Source: Paenibacillus anaericanus (GTDB lineage: Bacteria > Bacillota > Bacilli > Paenibacillales > Paenibacillaceae). Taken from it: a stretch of DNA of 64,000 bases. The stretch spans positions 1 through 64,000 of the forward strand of contig NZ_RZNY01000025.1 of assembly GCF_003994475.1 (NCBI RefSeq), written 5' to 3'. Below, in pieces: positions 63,214 through 64,000 of this stretch (position 1 is its first letter; the number at the start of each line of letters is the position of its first letter). The translations under genes and the position numbers were made by a program. The notes beneath the pieces are model-generated. The model was not told where the DNA came from and did not search any database. It saw only the letters and a list, made by a program, of their open reading frames with translations.

Positions 63214-64000
63214 ACCTTTCCCCTGCTTCCTTCTTTAACTTTCCTGACTCTGATCGCTCTGAGCAGTGGATCCTCCGCTCCCTGGCACTTTGCTTTGGCC
63301 TCTCTGAGCCCAACTAAACGAACCATGGTTTCCTTAGAGACCATTTCCCCTGGATATAAAAGCGGAATACCCGGTGGGTAGGGAATAATCATCTCTGCTG
63401 CTTGTCGCCCTACGCTTTGTTCGATAGAGACGGCTTCTGTCATCTCCTCAGAAATCGGAGTTAAGTTGAATAATATAGGGGATGACACTTCATCCTCCTG
63501 AGCGATGTTCCACGTGGAAAACCGAGTGTTTTCCCTAATATATCCGACTTTATCCATATTTTCCAAAGTAAGAAGCAAGCGTACAGTGTCTTTATATGTC
63601 GTTCCCTGACTTAGCGCTAACACGACATAACGATCATCACTCATCTCAGGAATACATCCTGCTGCCTCTAACTTTTCCTGCAACTCATATCCACTCCACT
63701 GGCCAGAAGTGTCATACAATACCACTTTAAAAGGATCTTGTATATCATATGCAGCATTCGTATCACTAGCGTTTACTTTGAGCACATCAAAGCGTGAAAG
63801 GTTTGCTATTCCATTACGAATAGTCTGAAATGCGGCTAATCCCTCTTCAAAAATAACCGGACCCTTCGTCTGCAGCAAACTACGACTCAAGTCGAGCGAT
63901 GCCATAATGGGATACGACGGGCTTGAACTCTGGATCATAGCAAGCCGCTGAGCCAATAGCCTGCGATCCAGTAAGTCGCCTTGTACATGCAGCATCGCGC
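63210..64000 (-). CDS. yaaO: Orn/Lys/Arg decarboxylase family protein (YaaO-like), 3' part
   Basis: The frame runs open to the window edge, so this is the C-terminal ~263 residues of a protein of about 480. It shows QSSSPSYPIMASLDLSR, typical of fold-I PLP decarboxylases of the Orn/Lys/Arg group, and the C-terminal substrate domain with PYPPGIPLLYPGE. The PLP lysine region lies outside the window. Whether it decarboxylates arginine, lysine or ornithine is not visible. It is first in the tmk-darA-yaaR cluster. Confidence 0.88.
   Translation of the reverse strand, partial: AMLHVQGDLLDRRLLAQRLAMIQSSSPSYPIMASLDLSRSLLQTKGPVIFEEGLAAFQTIRNGIANLSRFDVLKVNASDTNAAYDIQDPFKVVLYDTSGQWSGYELQEKLEAAGCIPEMSDDRYVVLALSQGTTYKDTVRLLLTLENMDKVGYIRENTRFSTWNIAQEDEVSSPILFNLTPISEEMTEAVSIEQSVGRQAAEMIIPYPPGIPLLYPGEMVSKETMVRLVGLREAKAKCQGAEDPLLRAIRVRKVKEGSRGKV

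Overview
The window looks like a chromosome segment of a low-GC, endospore-forming Firmicute of the Paenibacillus type. Nearly every gene is on the minus strand. Read right to left, they follow the Bacillus subtilis order from yaaO to lysS: yaaO-tmk-darA-yaaR-holB-ricT-yabA-yabB-rsmI-(abrB)-tatD-yabE-rnmV-rsmA-yabG-veg-sspF-ispE-purR-spoVG-glmU-prs-pth-fin-mfd-spoVT-yabM-mazG-rlbA-yabP-yabQ-divIC-yabR-spoIIE-yabS-yabT-tilS-hpt-ftsH-nad genes-coaX-hslO-cysK-pab/fol-yazB-dusB-greA-lysS. Differences from B. subtilis include hup between mazG and rlbA, a nadABC-coaX cluster after ftsH, a PrsA-like lipoprotein after mfd, a YwfO-like HD protein where metS would be, and no yazA. Taxonomy is inferred from gene order and protein sequence; no rRNA is present.

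Layout by coordinate: 0.3-9.2 kb holds lysyl-tRNA synthesis, GreA, DusB and the folate/PABA operon. 9.3-16.0 kb holds CysK, Hsp33, pantothenate kinase and de novo NAD synthesis. 16.4-22.4 kb holds FtsH, Hpt, TilS, a Hanks kinase and a VWA protein. 22.6-28.4 kb is an accessory unit. 28.5-38.5 kb holds sporulation and division genes (spoIIE, yabR, divIC, yabQ, yabP, rlbA, hup, mazG, yabM, spoVT). 38.8-49.8 kb holds the PrsA-like protein, Mfd, Fin, Pth, Prs, GlmU, SpoVG, PurR, IspE and SspF. 50.0-57.4 kb holds Veg, YabG, RsmA, RnmV, YabE, TatD, the HD protein and the only clear plus-strand gene, abrB. 57.5-64.0 kb holds RsmI, YabB, YabA, RicT, HolB, YaaR, DarA, Tmk and the 3' part of yaaO.

The most interesting part is 22.5-28.4 kb. 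A class I cyclic-di-GMP riboswitch with a terminator as expression platform precedes a two-gene unit: a methyl-accepting chemotaxis protein, then a 1237-residue single-module nonribosomal peptide synthetase with a truncated condensation-like region, an adenylation domain, a carrier domain and a thioester reductase. The unit ends in its own terminator and sits inside the otherwise conserved spoIIE-yabS interval. It looks like a second-messenger-controlled pathway for making an amino aldehyde, amino alcohol or derivative, paired with a chemoreceptor.

A second nucleotide riboswitch, the ydaO/yuaA cyclic-di-AMP type, lies in the long leader of yabE, and the cyclic-di-AMP receptor DarA is encoded near the right end. 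Other non-coding features are a cluster of exact Spo0A boxes before abrB, a sigma-H promoter at spoVG, a sigma-G promoter at sspF, a 21-bp-spaced spoIIE promoter, tandem sigma-A promoters at veg, two intergenic tandem repeat arrays (3.83-4.04 kb and 35.83-36.10 kb), and a structured greA leader of unknown class.
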